From positions 7,002,120 to 7,066,119 of the forward strand of contig NC_061455.1 in NCBI RefSeq assembly GCF_022581195.2: a DNA stretch of 64,000 nt, given 5' to 3'. The notes beneath the pieces are model-generated. The model did no database searches. It worked only from the letters and a program-made list of their open reading frames with translations, and was not told the origin of the DNA. This DNA comes from Helicoverpa zea (Eukaryota; Arthropoda; Insecta; Lepidoptera; Noctuidae). The translations under genes were made by a program, and so were the position numbers. This document shows positions 23,549 to 38,500 of this stretch, one piece after another. Numbering within the stretch: position 1 is the stretch's first letter; every line of letters begins with the position of its first letter.

Positions 23549-26500
23549 CTGTATTTATGAGCTAGTAAGTGCCTTACATACTTTTTGTTTGTCTCTTATC
23601 TACACCAATATCATAAAAACACGGGCTGCCGGAAAGAAATATCTCCGGGACGCGGGTGCAACCGCGTGGAACAGCTAGTGTTCTTATAAGCTAAGTCACC
23701 GATTAAAAGTGAGTTTTCATTATTTTTGGTTAGGTATGTAGAGCAAATAATATTAAACCATGATTTAGGTAAATCAAAATACAAAATCAGAGAGAAAGAT
23801 GAGTGTATGTTACAAAAATTATTATCTAAATTATTTGCTAGATGATTAGGTAATGATTAAGTAAAATATAAACGTTAAAAATTAATAATATGAAAATTCG
23901 AATTCGGGTAAAAAAATAAATAAAGCGGCGCGCCATGCCACTATACATACAATACATGTCCTTCTGACCTCGCAGGCGATGTGGGGTATTCCTGCGAGCT
24001 AAGGTCAGACATATCACCACCACGCCTACGATGAACACGACGATCGTTGCCAAAATTGGTACCAAAACTTCAGGTTCTAGCCAAGCCTTGACCCAGGGGG
24101 GCAGTTCCTTATCAGTGCCAATGTTGCCAGGTAACGGAGCAATAGTTCCTACAATGGTACAATGATTAGTTGTTTACCTTTGTGATGGTCCCTGGCACCT
24201 CGTACCACGCAAACGACTACGATAGCAATGATGATGACAAGGATCGCGGCCACTACGGGCACGATAAGGTTAAGGTGCGACAGGATAATCTTGAGAGTCT
24301 GTTCCGTGGTAAGAGTGCCGCCGCCCACCTCGCGCGCGGGCGCTATCGTACCTGAAATGCAACCCCACGTTATAGCACCTACTATGTAAGGATATTACAG
24401 TTACAATTAAAAGGCGATGCATTTCAGGTACGAATTTGGTTTTTATGCAAATAAATGTTTATGAAGTAAAAAGGGGTAAATTCATTTATAAGTATAACGC
24501 AACGATCAGTTCAGATTAAATGACACTTCAAAACAGTTGTTAACTTACCGCCAGTCATGGTAAGAGTTGCGAATTCGTATTCAGCGACATTAAATCCAGC
24601 ATTGTTGTGGGCCGTGATCCTCAGAACATACCATGTAGCAGGTTCCAAATCTACAATCGAAGAAAATAACGTTATAACCTTTTTATCAACATGAATGCAA
24701 TGATGCAAAAATATTTTTTGGGTACACACCGAGTACGACGAAGTTTCCACCGGGTTTCACAGCATTCGAAATTTGGTTCCATTCAGCAGCGCCCCTGATA
24801 GAAAAATATAGGTTTGTGATAAGTACGAATATAAATAGATGGGGAGTAAGAGAAAGACTTAGAAAATATGCATGGATTGCCTCAAAGATGACATGAAAAA
24901 GAAGGGAATGAGTATGACGAGTGACGGGGGGAATGGAGGCGGAAGACATATTGCGCCGACCTCAAACAACATTGGGCACAGGGCAGGAAGAAGAAGAAGC
25001 ATTACTGTAAACATATTTACGACTTTTATCGACTTACTTCTTCTTGTTTTCAACGACGAAGTGCGACATTGGGCAGCCGCCATCGAGCCATTGCTTGAGG
25101 TGTAGAGTGACGGAGGAGCTTCCTACTTCGATGAAGTCGGCGGCGCGGGGCACGGGGGGCTTGGAGCCGCGGGTGCGGGCGATCACCACGTCTGATGCCT
25201 CGCCGGTGCCGATACTGTACAAAATTAAACAAATACAGTAAGAAAACTCAACTGTTTGCGCAAAATTATCCTACTACCCTACTAATATTATAAATGTGAA
25301 AGTTTTTGAGAATGTATATTTGTTATTTTTCACGCCAAACGGCTGGTAAATAGGCCGGCAAATAAGGGATACCTTGGATTAACACATAAGCTGTTTTTAA
25401 TCAACACACCACGCGGGCGAAGCCGCGGGCGGAACCTAGTTGTTTATAAGAACAAGAACAATAAGGGGACGAAATAAACGAAACATCTATGCAAATGCAT
25501 TATAATTAGTTAGTTAGCCGGGAAACAGAAGGGGAGGACGTTTTAGTTTACGTACCCATTGTAAGCCGTAACGTAGAGTTGATATCTAGATCCGCAGAAC
25601 AAGTTTTCCAATGTATACGTGTCGGTGGTGCTTGGAATCTGCAAAGGGAAAAATTATTCTTAGCTCTATCGTTGTACACAAACCCTTATAGAAGGAAGAA
25701 AAGAAAGAAAAAAATAATATTCTATATTGCAAAACAAACAATATTGGGTTGCCCGGGTAACTGGGTTGAGGGGGTCAGACAGGGCAGTCGCTCCTTGTAA
25801 AGCACTGGTACTCAGCTACATCCGGTTAGACTGGAAGCCGACCCCAACGTAGTTTGGGAAAAAGGCTCGGAGGATGATTGCAAAACAAACAGCTACTTCA
25901 GTAAGCATCTTTTTCGCGTGCACGTGACGCAAATTGTTCTCCTACCTTGTTCTTTTGTTTTTTTATTTTACCACGTCTCTTGTGTTTTGTATGTATGTTT
26001 GCTTGTCTGTTTTGCGTCTCATATGTGTTATAACCGCGAATAAATGCTTTAATTTTTTATAATATCAGTACCTGTACAGTTTCCCAATCTCCGAACTCTT
26101 GTTTGTAGTGGATGGTGTATCCGGCGGCGGGCGACTGGTCGACATCGACGGAAGGTTTCAGGCGAAGAGTGAGAGATGATACGGAAGACGATGCGATGCT
26201 CAGCTGAGGCGGGAAGGGGGGAGCTGGCGGGAAAATGTGAGTTTTAGATAGTTTGTTATGTTACTGTTTTCCGCTACCCGGTTTCGCTGGTAACCGATAA
26301 ACTGTCAGATATATATCCGATAGTTAATGTTATCTGCCAGATAAAAAATGTTTATAATATAGAAATACGATGCTTTTTCCTACGCGCCATTATTTAAGCG
26401 ACTGTCATAAAATAGTCTTCGTTTTAACTCAGTTTATCCATCCGCCATTAAGATAATTTGTTACTTGCACAAGCGCGACCACGTGTACATACCATTCGCA

Positions 26501-29500
26501 TTGCGGGAAAACCGACTTTCAGTTGTTTAAACTTATGATTGTCAAAGCCTCGCGTTTGCCTGATCGTTTTTAAAACCGAGCAAATAATCCACTAGTGTGA
26601 AATCAAACAATGATTTTTAATGAAAATAAAATAGTAAAGGAAAATTACATAAAGTACAATCTAGTACTTACCGAGAACAGAGAGCGTGTGCGTAACAGTG
26701 TCAGTTCCGAACTGGTTGTCGACATGGCAGGAGTACTCCCCGGCGTCCTCGCGAGCCACTCCGGCGATCTGCAGGGAGCCTTCAGGCAGCTGTCGCACGC
26801 GCTCCGAAGCTTCCAGGGGGTGGCCTTTCACCTACAACAATGTAAGACACCTACAACATTAGATTTGAGAAAATAAGGCGAAGTTGATATTAACAACTTT
26901 TTGAAACTCATGATCGTGGAATATGTACAGACGCCAGATCATCAAGCTACTCCAATCTGTGAAATTTCCAACACATAAGGAACATTATGCCTTGGAGATA
27001 AGGCTGAAATTCTATTTATTTTTCAGATTGTAGTATCGTTATGTGCAGGCTTTGCTCAACTGGACCTATTTACTGTTCAGGTATTTAAGGCGTACCTTCC
27101 ACAAAATGTTAGGAGGAGGAACGCCGACGGCAAGGCACGGCAATTTGACATCTTCCTTGTAGGTAGCGGTGAACGATTCATCGAATGAGGCGATCTTGGC
27201 GGGTACTAAAACAAAAATCAACGTTATAATGACTAATCTAATTAAGTTGGAATCTATACGAGTTAATTTTCTTATTGTTACGGTGTTACAATAGGCATGA
27301 TGACAGTAATCAAAAATCATTAAAATAATATATTTATTAAATTAAACTTGAAGCTTGGAATATAAAACGCGCATTGTTTTCTTTATTAATAATGTGATTA
27401 ATATGTATTTTTATAAAATAAAATTACGAAATAAGGCAATCCGCCATGATATCTTGAACACCAATCAGAGCTCGTGACGTCATCTCTGAAAACAACTCGC
27501 GCGAAAGCGCGAGAACGTCACATTTCGTTATTGTGAACTTCCACTGCGATCTTTGTTTTCAATTAATTAATTGTTTATAACACGAGTTATGGAGCCCGGA
27601 TTTATCAAGGCAAACAGCGCTAATTTGCCTAGAATTGATATCATAATGCTGGGAAAGTTTTTGGCATCAAATAAAGATTTTTGTTCAGCTGAATTTAGAA
27701 ATGTTAAAACTTCCATGTAAGTATACTAGTTTAATTAAAAAAGAATGAGAGATGAAACCTAACCTCGAAATAGTTATTTACCTACATTATAAACTATGCT
27801 AGAATCTAGAGAACTATGTAATAACTTACATCAAAGTGATCTTCACAAAAATAAAGTTGTACCCTGGGCAATATTGCTTTTGAATCTCGCTTTGCAAGTT
27901 TAAGCCACTTGTTTCGTATTTTTTTATTGTGAGGAACGTACACAAATAACTTATCAGGAGTTGTTTTGGATGTGTTCTTACACTGGGGGACCCCACAACA
28001 CCTATGCCCTTTCGAATTCATATTTAATAACACAAAAAACTTAATTATTGCACGAGCGTTGTTTACTTGCGTCTTGTAATTTCAGTCGTGACGTCACAAG
28101 TGACGACATGACACTGACAAGCGTTTTCGCGCCGGATTCAAAGTGGACAGAGAAAAATGCAATTATTTGATAAAAAAACTTCGCATTTTCTTAAAATTAA
28201 TAGTTTTTCATATAAAATAGACGTATACCTACATCATACAAAGGAATTTAAAAATTTGTCATCATGCCTATTGTTATCAAAAAACAATTGAAGATGAAGT
28301 CATTTATTGAAAGGCAAAAGACAGCCCCCAATAAAGCCCGCCCTTCATCACTTCCTATTTATCTTAGAAAAAGAAATGGTGGAACAAACTCCCCAGCAAC
28401 ACAATTATATCTGTACAATTTGAAGAACCGGTTCTATACAGTTCTTATGGATGGTCAGGTCAACTTACCTTTGTCGCTTGGGCTGCACGATGCCGTAGCT
28501 GAGGGTTGTCCTTCACCAATAATGGTAGACGCGGTCACCCAGAAGTCATAACGGCCAGCTTTCAGTTCTGTTGCGGAGTAGCTGGTTTGTGTAGCGGGTA
28601 CCTTTGAAACAAGCATATAATTATCAGATTTCATTCTATATATCTTAGAATGTTGTCTGGTACTGTGGAATAGTCAATACAAACCTTGTTGGGATGAGGT
28701 TCGGCGTTTTGTGCTTGAGTGTAGACGTTGTAGTGAGTAACGACACCGTTGGGTTGCGCGGGAGGCCTCCATGAAACCAGGATGGAATCTTGTCCCATAA
28801 CTAGAGCCTTTACAGCGCGAGGTGCTTCCGGTACTGTTTGCAATAGACAAAAAAGAATAGTTACATATAAAACCTAGAAAATCTGGGTGAATAAATGTGT
28901 TATGTCTGGCACCCGCTTTTGTTCATGTATCAAAGATACATGGTTTAAGAAAGTTATGTAATATCCGTTGAAAAAGACTTACCGTCTTGTTCAGTTTGGC
29001 AGTGAATGGGTGCAGATCGAACGCCATCGCCTCCATTGGTAGTCGCAAGCACTTCCATAGAATAGTTCGTGAATTTCTTAAGTCCGTGAAGAATGGTTTC
29101 GCTGCTAGCCGTAATCTTGGTGTCTTTGGACTTCTCGTCTAAAAGAGATACGATTTTTTTTATTGGGTACCTGATACCTACAAATAATTTTGAAAATATT
29201 TTATATTTTTTGTATTCAAAAGTTGCCGGATACTTACCATACCAGGTTTCGCTGGGTCCGTAAATCACTTTGTAAGCCTTGATGAGTCCATTGGCGGCGG
29301 CAAGAGGGGGAGAGACCCAGGACACACGAATGGTTTGCGCAGTCAAAGTGGTGCAAAGAACGTCTTGGGGCGGGGCAGAGGGGGCACCTTCCGCGGTGTA
29401 TGCTCGCACTTCCCCAGATACCGGCCCTGATCCCATCTTGTTGAAAGCTTGAACCACAATCGCGTATTGGGTGTAAGTCCTGGAAACAGAATGGTCCGTT

Positions 29501-32500
29501 AGTATAATCATCGGTGACCATGTCCAAAAATTATTCATCTCTAGACAATCTTATTTACATTATGGAATGGTTATCAATATGTATCCGCAAATTGAATATT
29601 GATACTCATAATATGTATAGCATAGAAGTCAGCACTTACTTTAAGTTCAGAATGTCCAAATGATGTTCTTTGCCAGATTCCTTAGAGATATCCACAGTTT
29701 CGAAGACGAAGGACTTGTTGCTTGACGCAAGTTTGTAGCCAACATAGTATCTGAAAATATACATGTTTTTGCATTTAATCATAACAATTTTTGTTCTGCT
29801 TGATGAAATGTTAATTTAAGACATTTTTATTGACGTACCCCTGGAGTTCACCATTCCAGTCCTGGGGTGGGGGAGGCTTCCAGGTAACGCGGAGAGTGTG
29901 CTTGTCAACAGCATCGACTTTGCAATCCTGAGGGGGACCAGTAGGGGCTTCTTCGGCGGTGATAATGGTGACAGTCTCAGATGGCTCGGAAGTTCCTAGT
30001 TCATTTTCAGCAACGATCCTGATATGGTAAGCGGTGGCTGGTCGTAAGCTGAACACTCCGGCTTCAGTCGCATCTCCAGGTACGAGAACCCTATAAAAAT
30101 AATAAGATTACAATTAGAAAATGTTTATATGTTTTATGTCCTTCACAGTTAAGCAATTTATCTTCTTGATCACCTATCGATATCTTTTTCCCAGTTGCCC
30201 TTAGCGCGTTTGTATTCAATAAGGAACTTCTTGATTGGTGAGTTTCCATCGTAAGGAGCGGCCCAAGACAGTTGTACAGTTCTTCCAGATTTGTCCAAAA
30301 CCTTCAAGCCATAGGGAGCTTCGGGAACCTCTGTGAAATAACACATTACTTTGTAGTTTTTATTCTTCGATGGTGCAACAGCGACGGATTCTATATAATT
30401 ATTGGAATATATCTGTTACCTTGAATGATCATGTTAATGCTGGTATCGTCAGATCCAAAAGCGTTGGTAGCGACACACGTGAAGAGAGCGCTGTCAGATC
30501 GTTCAGTTCTTCGAATGCTAAGGTCGGATACAACACCTCCGGGCAAAATTTCTTCGCGAATGGTGTAGCGGGGGTCGGATTTGGGCTCAAGACGTTTGTT
30601 GTTCATGTTCCAAATAATACCGATTGGCTGAAATAATTAATCATGTTACATCTAGGTACAGTTGAGTAGTGCTTTATACATTTTTGCATGTTTGTAAGGC
30701 TTACCTTTTCTCCCTTAGCTTGGCACTGCAGAACAGCTGGTTCAGATCGGCGGGCAGTTTGATTCCTCATTTTAATTTCGAATTGAGGAGGAGCTGTAAT
30801 TTTGAACACACTTGTGTTATTTTTGATCACGTTACGCACTTTTATGTGTTGCAGTTATTATAATTTAACTCACCCTGAACACTAATAAGAATAACGGCAG
30901 ATAATCCTGATCCAATTCCATTCACAGCTTCGCATAAGTAATATCCCTCATTAGTCTTTTGGATGTTCGCAATGGTCAATGTTCCATCTTCAACTTTTAC
31001 ATTAGGGTTGTTTGGCTTAAGATCTTTGTAATCGCCGGGGGTATCGCCTAAAAGAATAGCACAAAACATGAATGCGAGGTTCAAATATTGTACCGTATAT
31101 AAAATCACAACTATACAACAATCATTCATAATTACCTTCAGCCCTCTTCCATGTCACTTGAGGCTTAGGGAAACCATCGGCTTTACATTCAACTTTAGCA
31201 TCAGAACCTTGGGCAAATGCCTTGTCAGTGGGCTCAATAATCCAACGGGGAGGAACTGAAATATCACCGATATGTTATAGAACTTGTTCTGTCTGCTAGA
31301 AGAGATAGGGGCCAAACCAGATTTTTACTTTACATTTATTTTGAAATTAGTTTAAGTGTTAACTCAAGAGCAAAGACAAAAATGGTACAAAAAGTATTTT
31401 TCTGACATTTAAGTTAACAAAAAAAAACTGTAACTTGAATTTTAATTTTATAGGATGAAATTTTCTAATAAATGCTTTTGCTGTATGAGAAAAAGTAAAA
31501 TGGGTTTGTAAAAATATTTGTTTTAATTGCTCATTTATTTTAACTCATTAAAAAATTTCATCCTAAAACAAGGGGAATCTTTGTAAACTTAATTAAAAAC
31601 ATATTTGAGTATAATGAAGTTTACTTATAAGTTGTGTTGTATTCGAAAATATTATACTATCTAATCGAGCAAAATAAACTATCACTGTACTAAACATAGT
31701 TTATTCATTATACTCAAATAAAGACTATATAATCTGGTATAAAAGCTCCTATGTAGACTCGTTATTACTTTAAAGTTTACTTTATAAGCGTGGTAATAAA
31801 TGTCTCCGCGAGTATAAAATATGTTTACATGAGCTTTAGGCGCCGCAATAGAAGCTTTTTACAGGAGTATAGTCCACAGCTTGCAAATAAAAAAGTTAAA
31901 GCTTTTCTAACTACAAACCAAATAAAAGTAAATAGGATTTCAAAAACAAAACAGTAAATAAAAAGCATCACTTCACCATAAAACAAAGAAAGCATCGCGC
32001 ATACAATCTGATGAAAATAATGTGAATGTATTTATAAAGATAATATTTAAAAACACATTATTTTTAACAGACTTGCACACAGAGTTAAACAGCCAGCAAG
32101 CGTTAAATTCATGGCAAATTATATGTAATGAAAATAATATAAAGAAAGGAACCCAAAGGAGGGGATGGCCAGGATTAAATAAAATGCAAGGGAAGGATGA
32201 AAGGGGAACGTCGATGATAGCCGCAGCCGGTTCCTATTAGAAGCATTGAAAACGACTGATCTGAACCCTGTCTGAGATTGAGAATGTTATGCGTTTATAA
32301 TCTAATCTCCTAAATATGTGACTATAGCGTCAAATAAAGACATTTATGATTAAGTGAGAAGATTACATCACTCTGCCGATCATCGATATTTTGAATGACT
32401 TATTTTTTAAAGTAACGGAATATTTAAAGCATACAATATCGAATCTACGCAAAGCTGGTCCGTGCTAGGAATGAAGGGTACACAGATGAGTTCGTATACC

Positions 32501-35500
32501 ATGGACTTCTAATGAGGTCGTATAGTTGGACATGCCAGCGGCATTGCGCGCAATACACGCATATGATCCGCTGTGTGACCAACTCGCCGGGTCGATCAGA
32601 AGCAATGAAGCTCTCTGTGCAATTTTAGTAGCCGTTACACCAGCTTTCTTCTTTAAAGGTTGCCCTTCAAAGTACCACTGAATATCGAGAGGTTGGTCGC
32701 CCTCCGAGATCAAACATGTAACTTGACTGGCCTGCCCCGCAAACAGCGGGGACTCGAACGAGAATGGAACTATGCGAGGCAGTACTGGAAATAACCATAG
32801 ATTTTTGGGTTAGATCAATTAGGATATCGTCGAGGCAGGCAATGTTAGCGAATAGTGAGAAAAGAGGTATAGAACGGTGACTGTGAATGAACTGTCCTTC
32901 CAAGTGCGATATTGTGATGTTAGTTCCCATATTAAGGACTCGGTTGCATCATATCATTATCTGATAATAGACGTGCCGTTGACGACGAGTGTCGCTGCAT
33001 ATTCTGCGCGGCCGGCCGCGTTCTGCACGATGCACGTGTAGTTCCCTTGATGATTTGCGCTGACGGAGTTGATGGTGAGGACGGAGGCACGAGGATTAAG
33101 AGACATCGTCGTAATATCTCGCTGAAGGGTCGAGTCTATAGTTTCACTGCTGAATGTCCAAGAGATGTCGAGAGGAAGATCTCCCTTGGTAGCGACACAA
33201 TTTACTAAAGCTGTGTCACCCGGGTTGAATGGCACTTCACCGAAATTGAACGGCATTATCAACGGCGGAACTAGGACAGTAAAAAAATTATGGTACAGTG
33301 ATAAATGTACAGGATAATAATGTCGAGGTTAATAGGATGGAAGCGTAAAAATTGACATTTTTCGCACCCTTTACGACTAAATCGGTTGTATGCGATACGA
33401 TGCCCGCAGCATTACTCGCAGTACAATTAAATAGCCCTGCGTGTGTTGCGTCGACGGACTCTATCGTCAATACACTACTCCTTCTGTCAGCGTTACTAAC
33501 ACGGACTCCGGGAATAGACTTGGCAGATTGGTTATTGACTGTCCAGTCAATAAGAACCGGTTGGTCTCCATGGGTTACTATACATTGAAGAGCAAAATAG
33601 TCTCCAAGAAAAGCCGGTTCAGGGCCGGCAATGAAAGGTGCAATCTTGGGAGGAACTGAAACAAAGTTTATCTAAATGATAAAATGATAAATCTACTGTA
33701 TATGAGACTAACCGTAAACAACTAAATCTGCCGAATGAGTGTTGCGGCCAGCGCGATTTTCTCCGATACATGTATAAGAACCGGCATGTTTTGCATCCAC
33801 TGATTCTATTATTAGCAAACTACTTCGTTTGGAATTGTTCACAACATAGTTATTATTCCTTTGAGATATAAATTTTCCGTTAAACATCCAAGTTATTGTG
33901 AGTGGAAGGTCACCATAATTTATAGTGCATGCAGCTTGTAAATATTCTCCGACGTTGGTGGGTTTATCACCGAATATAAATGGCAAAATGTTGGGAGGAA
34001 CTGAAATATTTAATCAATTGAAAGAGAAATGGATATAATTTTAAATTGAGAAAAAAAAAAACGAGTTTTAGATTGTACGACGGTTAGGACACAAAATAAA
34101 TCATATATACCGAGCATCAGTAACGAGAAGTATTTAAGCACCGTTTATTATCAGAGTAGAGGTGTGATAGTGGACGCCTGCTTCGTTTTCCGCAACACAA
34201 GTATAATTTCCAGCGTGGTTATGTGCTACTGATGCTATACTCAGTATAGCACTTCTCTCGCCTATGTGAAACACAGTTACTCCAGATCTGGGTTTGATGG
34301 GTTCGTTGTCAAAAAGCCATTTCAGTCTCAGTGGATGGTCTCCCTCAATAACGGAGCAGGGGGTGGTTACTACTTGTCCGGAGTTCATAGCGACTTCGCC
34401 GAAAGAGAAAGGTTGGACCACAGGAGGAACTAAACAGAAAGCAAGCACATCCGACCTATAACGTTTCAGTACCAATAACGTTGAGTATAGTAGTGTGAGC
34501 AGTGGTCCCTGCCCTATTCGTCGCTGCGCATGTGTAGTTGCCACTATTATATCCAAGTGCAGAAGGGATGTCGAGTACGGATACTCGTTCGCTTAAAGTT
34601 GTAGTCATTACTCCCATTTTTCGGGTCACAGGGTACCCTTGGAAAGTCCATGAAATGTTCAGAGGTGTATCGCCCTTCGAAACGTGACAGTCGAGGTGTA
34701 CGGACTCGCCCGCAAATACAGCTTCGTCTAACTCGAAAGGTTTGATGTGTGGGACGACTGAATAAAAAAATATTTAAACGTTAGTAAATACGTATTTAAG
34801 GCGCATGCTGTGACATCAAGTGGGAATACCCTTAACGTTGAGTGTAGTGGAATATCTATCTTCTCCTGCTCTATTTTTGGCGATACAGGTATAATTTCCA
34901 CTGTGGTCTCCAGTCACAGAGGAAATCGACAAGAAAGATGTTTGTTCCGCCATTTTCATGGTTTTAATCCCATTATGAGTTGACACGTCTTTCCCTTCGA
35001 ACGTCCAAGTAATAGACATAGGTCGGTCTCCTTTACTGGCGTGGCAGGTCATTTGTACGGATTCTCCGTAGTAGATGGATTCTTCAATTTCAAACGGTAG
35101 TATATGGGGAGGGACTAAAAGGAAATCTAAATGTAAATCTAAACGTGCAAGTATATCTATACACATAAGGAACAATTTTCTTACAGTAGCTATTATTGTA
35201 CTAGGGGAACACATCCAATACCATGAATATTGACGAGGACAGAGTGATATGCGCGTCCGGCGCGGTTACTGGCCGTGCAAGTGTAGTTGCCGCTGTGCTG
35301 GCCCATAGCAGTAGGAATACTCAGGACTGAAGCTTTTTCTCCTAACTTAGTGGTTGTTATGCCCATGTTATTATGGTAAGGGATTTCATGGCCTTCAAAA
35401 CTCCAAGATATTTGAAGCGGACGATCGCCTTTTGATACATGACACGTTAGGTGCACGGATTCACCAGCGAATATAGATTCTTCAACTTCAAACGGTATAA

Positions 35501-38500
35501 TGTGCGGTACCACTTGAATGAAAAAAATATACATTACATAAACTATGACTGTGCGAGTTAAGAAGCGAATTTATTTCATAATTGATAACCTTTGCAGAGA
35601 TGCACATATTTAATAAGCTACTTATTTTTATTAACGTCCTGCTAGTGGTCATTTTTGCATTGGGTAGAACAACAAACATTTCTTGCCTAAATCCTATTTT
35701 TGGAATTAAATAATATTAGAGTTCAGAGTTTAATTGTGATATTGATGAAAACAAATGATAAGGAATGGAAAAATAAAACAAAATAACGCACGTTGCTTAC
35801 TGATATGCTATGGTAGAATTCATGCTCATTCTGCCAGCATATCTAATAAGCAGAGACTCGATGCGATTAACTTAAGGAAAAAGTTGTATATGAGATCAAA
35901 TGAAACTGACCATGAACATTAAGAACAGTGGAATGATTAGTGGAACCGGCTCTGTTAGTAGCTACGCAGGTGTAGTTGCCGCTGTGGCTAGCAGTCGCCG
36001 CAGATATCGATAGAAATGAAGTTCGCGATGTCATTTTATTAGTCATTATATCTAAATGTGATGAAGTATTCTCGAATCCATGAAAGTGCCATTTGATACT
36101 TAAGGGCAAATCACCCTTAGAAACATGACAATTAAGTTGAACTGGCTCCCCAGCAAACACCGACTCGTCCGCTTCGAAGGGTACGATGTTAACCCAGAAG
36201 GCTTTAATTATTGCAGAGTCAAGCGTGCAGCGTGCGAGAGGCTAGGGCGGCTAACGAGCTTCAGGAATACCGTGAACATTAATTGTGGTCGAATGAACAG
36301 CTATGCCGGCACGGTTGGCGGCGTGGCATGAATATTCGCCGCTGTGGCTAGCTTGCGAATTAGATATCGTCAATAACGATGTCCGTTCGCCAATCTTCAT
36401 TGTAGCAATTCCTTGATGCGAGGATAATTCCTGGCCATGAAAACTCCAACTGATTGTAATAGGAGTATCCCCTTTCGATACATGACATCCCAACTGTACA
36501 GACTCTCCGGCAAAAACAGGCTCTTCAGCCGTAAATGGAACGATGTGTGGAGGAACTGGTGAGGGCAAAAAAATAAATAGTAACAAATAAAACATGACAA
36601 AACGCTAAAGTAACCAGTGTACCCTGAACGTTTAACGTAGCTGTGTGGTTGGTGCTGGCTACAATATTGGAAGCTGTGCAAGTGTAATTCCCGGAATGTT
36701 TCTCTGTTGCAGCTGGTATCGCCAGAATTAAACTTCTAGCCCCTACTTTTGTTATTACTACGGCATCGGACGTTTTTAATGGTTTTCCTTGAAATGACCA
36801 TGTAAGGTCCAAAGGCATATCGCCTTTCGGAATATGACACATTATCTGTATGCTTTCACCGTAAAATACGGCTTCATCGAACTCAAACGGGGAAATAATT
36901 GGTGCCACTGAAAGAGATAGCCAAATATTCTAGGTGAACGTTTTGTGACGTCTAACTACATTTTTAGATTGGTGTGAGGGAACAGTATATAATGCAAAAG
37001 CAAAGACAATCACCGAGACCATATTATACCCTTGACATTGAGCGTGGCATGGTGACTAGCACTGGCGACAAGATTAGAGGCTGTGCATGTGTAATTGCCA
37101 GAGTGTTTTGCCGTCACCGCAGGGATTATGAGAACTGAACCCCTATCTCCTGCGTTCATGATGTTCAAACCGGCTAATGAACTCACATCTCCTTCACTAA
37201 AAGTCCACTTGAAATTTAAAGGTTTATCGCCTTTAGGCACGTGGCACATAACTTGAACACCTTCTCCGTAAAAAACTGATTCGTCGAATTCAAAATGTGT
37301 TATAACTGGTGCAACTGAAATACATGATTTCCTAGAAGTCAAATACATATTTGAAGTACCGAATGGTTTCTGTAAAGTCAACCAAAGTTATGGCCCGCCA
37401 AAGTTACAAAGGTAATAAATAAAAAGGTAAAACGTAACATCTAGCAGGCATAAATAAATAATACAATGTACCGTTGACGAATAACTCTGAGGAATAGTTC
37501 ATGGAGCCCGCCGCATTTTTTACCACACATGTATAGTTTCCCTGATTTTGATGACTAACTGATTCGATGTTGAGTTGACTTGACCTTTTCGTGTTTACGA
37601 GATTGACTCCAATATCTCCAGATCTTACAGGAGTTCCATTGAAATACCACTCTATAGTTAAAGGAAGATCTCCTTTACTGACCGCACAAGTGACCAAAAC
37701 CATTTCTTGAGCATTTACTGGTCCTTCGCCGAATTCGAAATGTTTTATCTGTGGGGGGACTGTAGAGGAATTGACAATTAATTAACTGCATACATTATAA
37801 TAACTTCAGTTTTTGGTTGAAAATTGATATTTTCGTTTATTAGTTTGCTGTATTTTCAATACTTCGCGTATCATATTTATGTAATTTAAGGGACAAATAG
37901 GTAATCGGACAGTGACAGGGTTTCATTAATTGTTTACAGTCCGCGCCAATTAACTTTTCAAATCTGAGGTTAGCCATTTGACGCCTTCCTCACGTCTACG
38001 CAGTAGTTTTTTGTTAATGTTTTTAACGACGATTGTGAAGTTCCTACTTCGGACAAGCAGAGCTTTTCGAAAAAAAAAATATGAACAAATGAGGTAGGGG
38101 AGTCAAAAGGCTAACTTCAGAATTGTAAAGCTATTTGGCGCGGACTGTATTTTTATAGATTTTATTGTCTTGTTAATGTTAATGCTAGCGATCAAACATA
38201 TTCGTATCGGGAATTTCAATAAGTGTCTTTCAATAAAGGAGTAAGAAAACATAAGATACATGGAATGGAGTTACAAAAATAAAAAAGAATGAAAATCGTG
38301 CGACCAAAAGCTAAGCAACTGTCGGAAGTGATGTAATCGGTACCATTCACGTTGAGCACCGCACTGTGACTGCTGCGGCCGGCTTCATTTTCAGCTATAC
38401 AAGTGTAATTGCCAATATGTTCATGTTGAACGTTCTCTATGCTTAAGATTGATATTCTTTTTCCATTTCTGTTTATGAGTATACCGTTCCCAGAGTTAAG

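Noticed and set aside
28264..28455. Plus-strand frame next to Dscam1 exon 28469-28601
   Set aside because: No recognisable domain, runs into the antisense of a Dscam1 exon; may be transposon debris, not supported as a gene.
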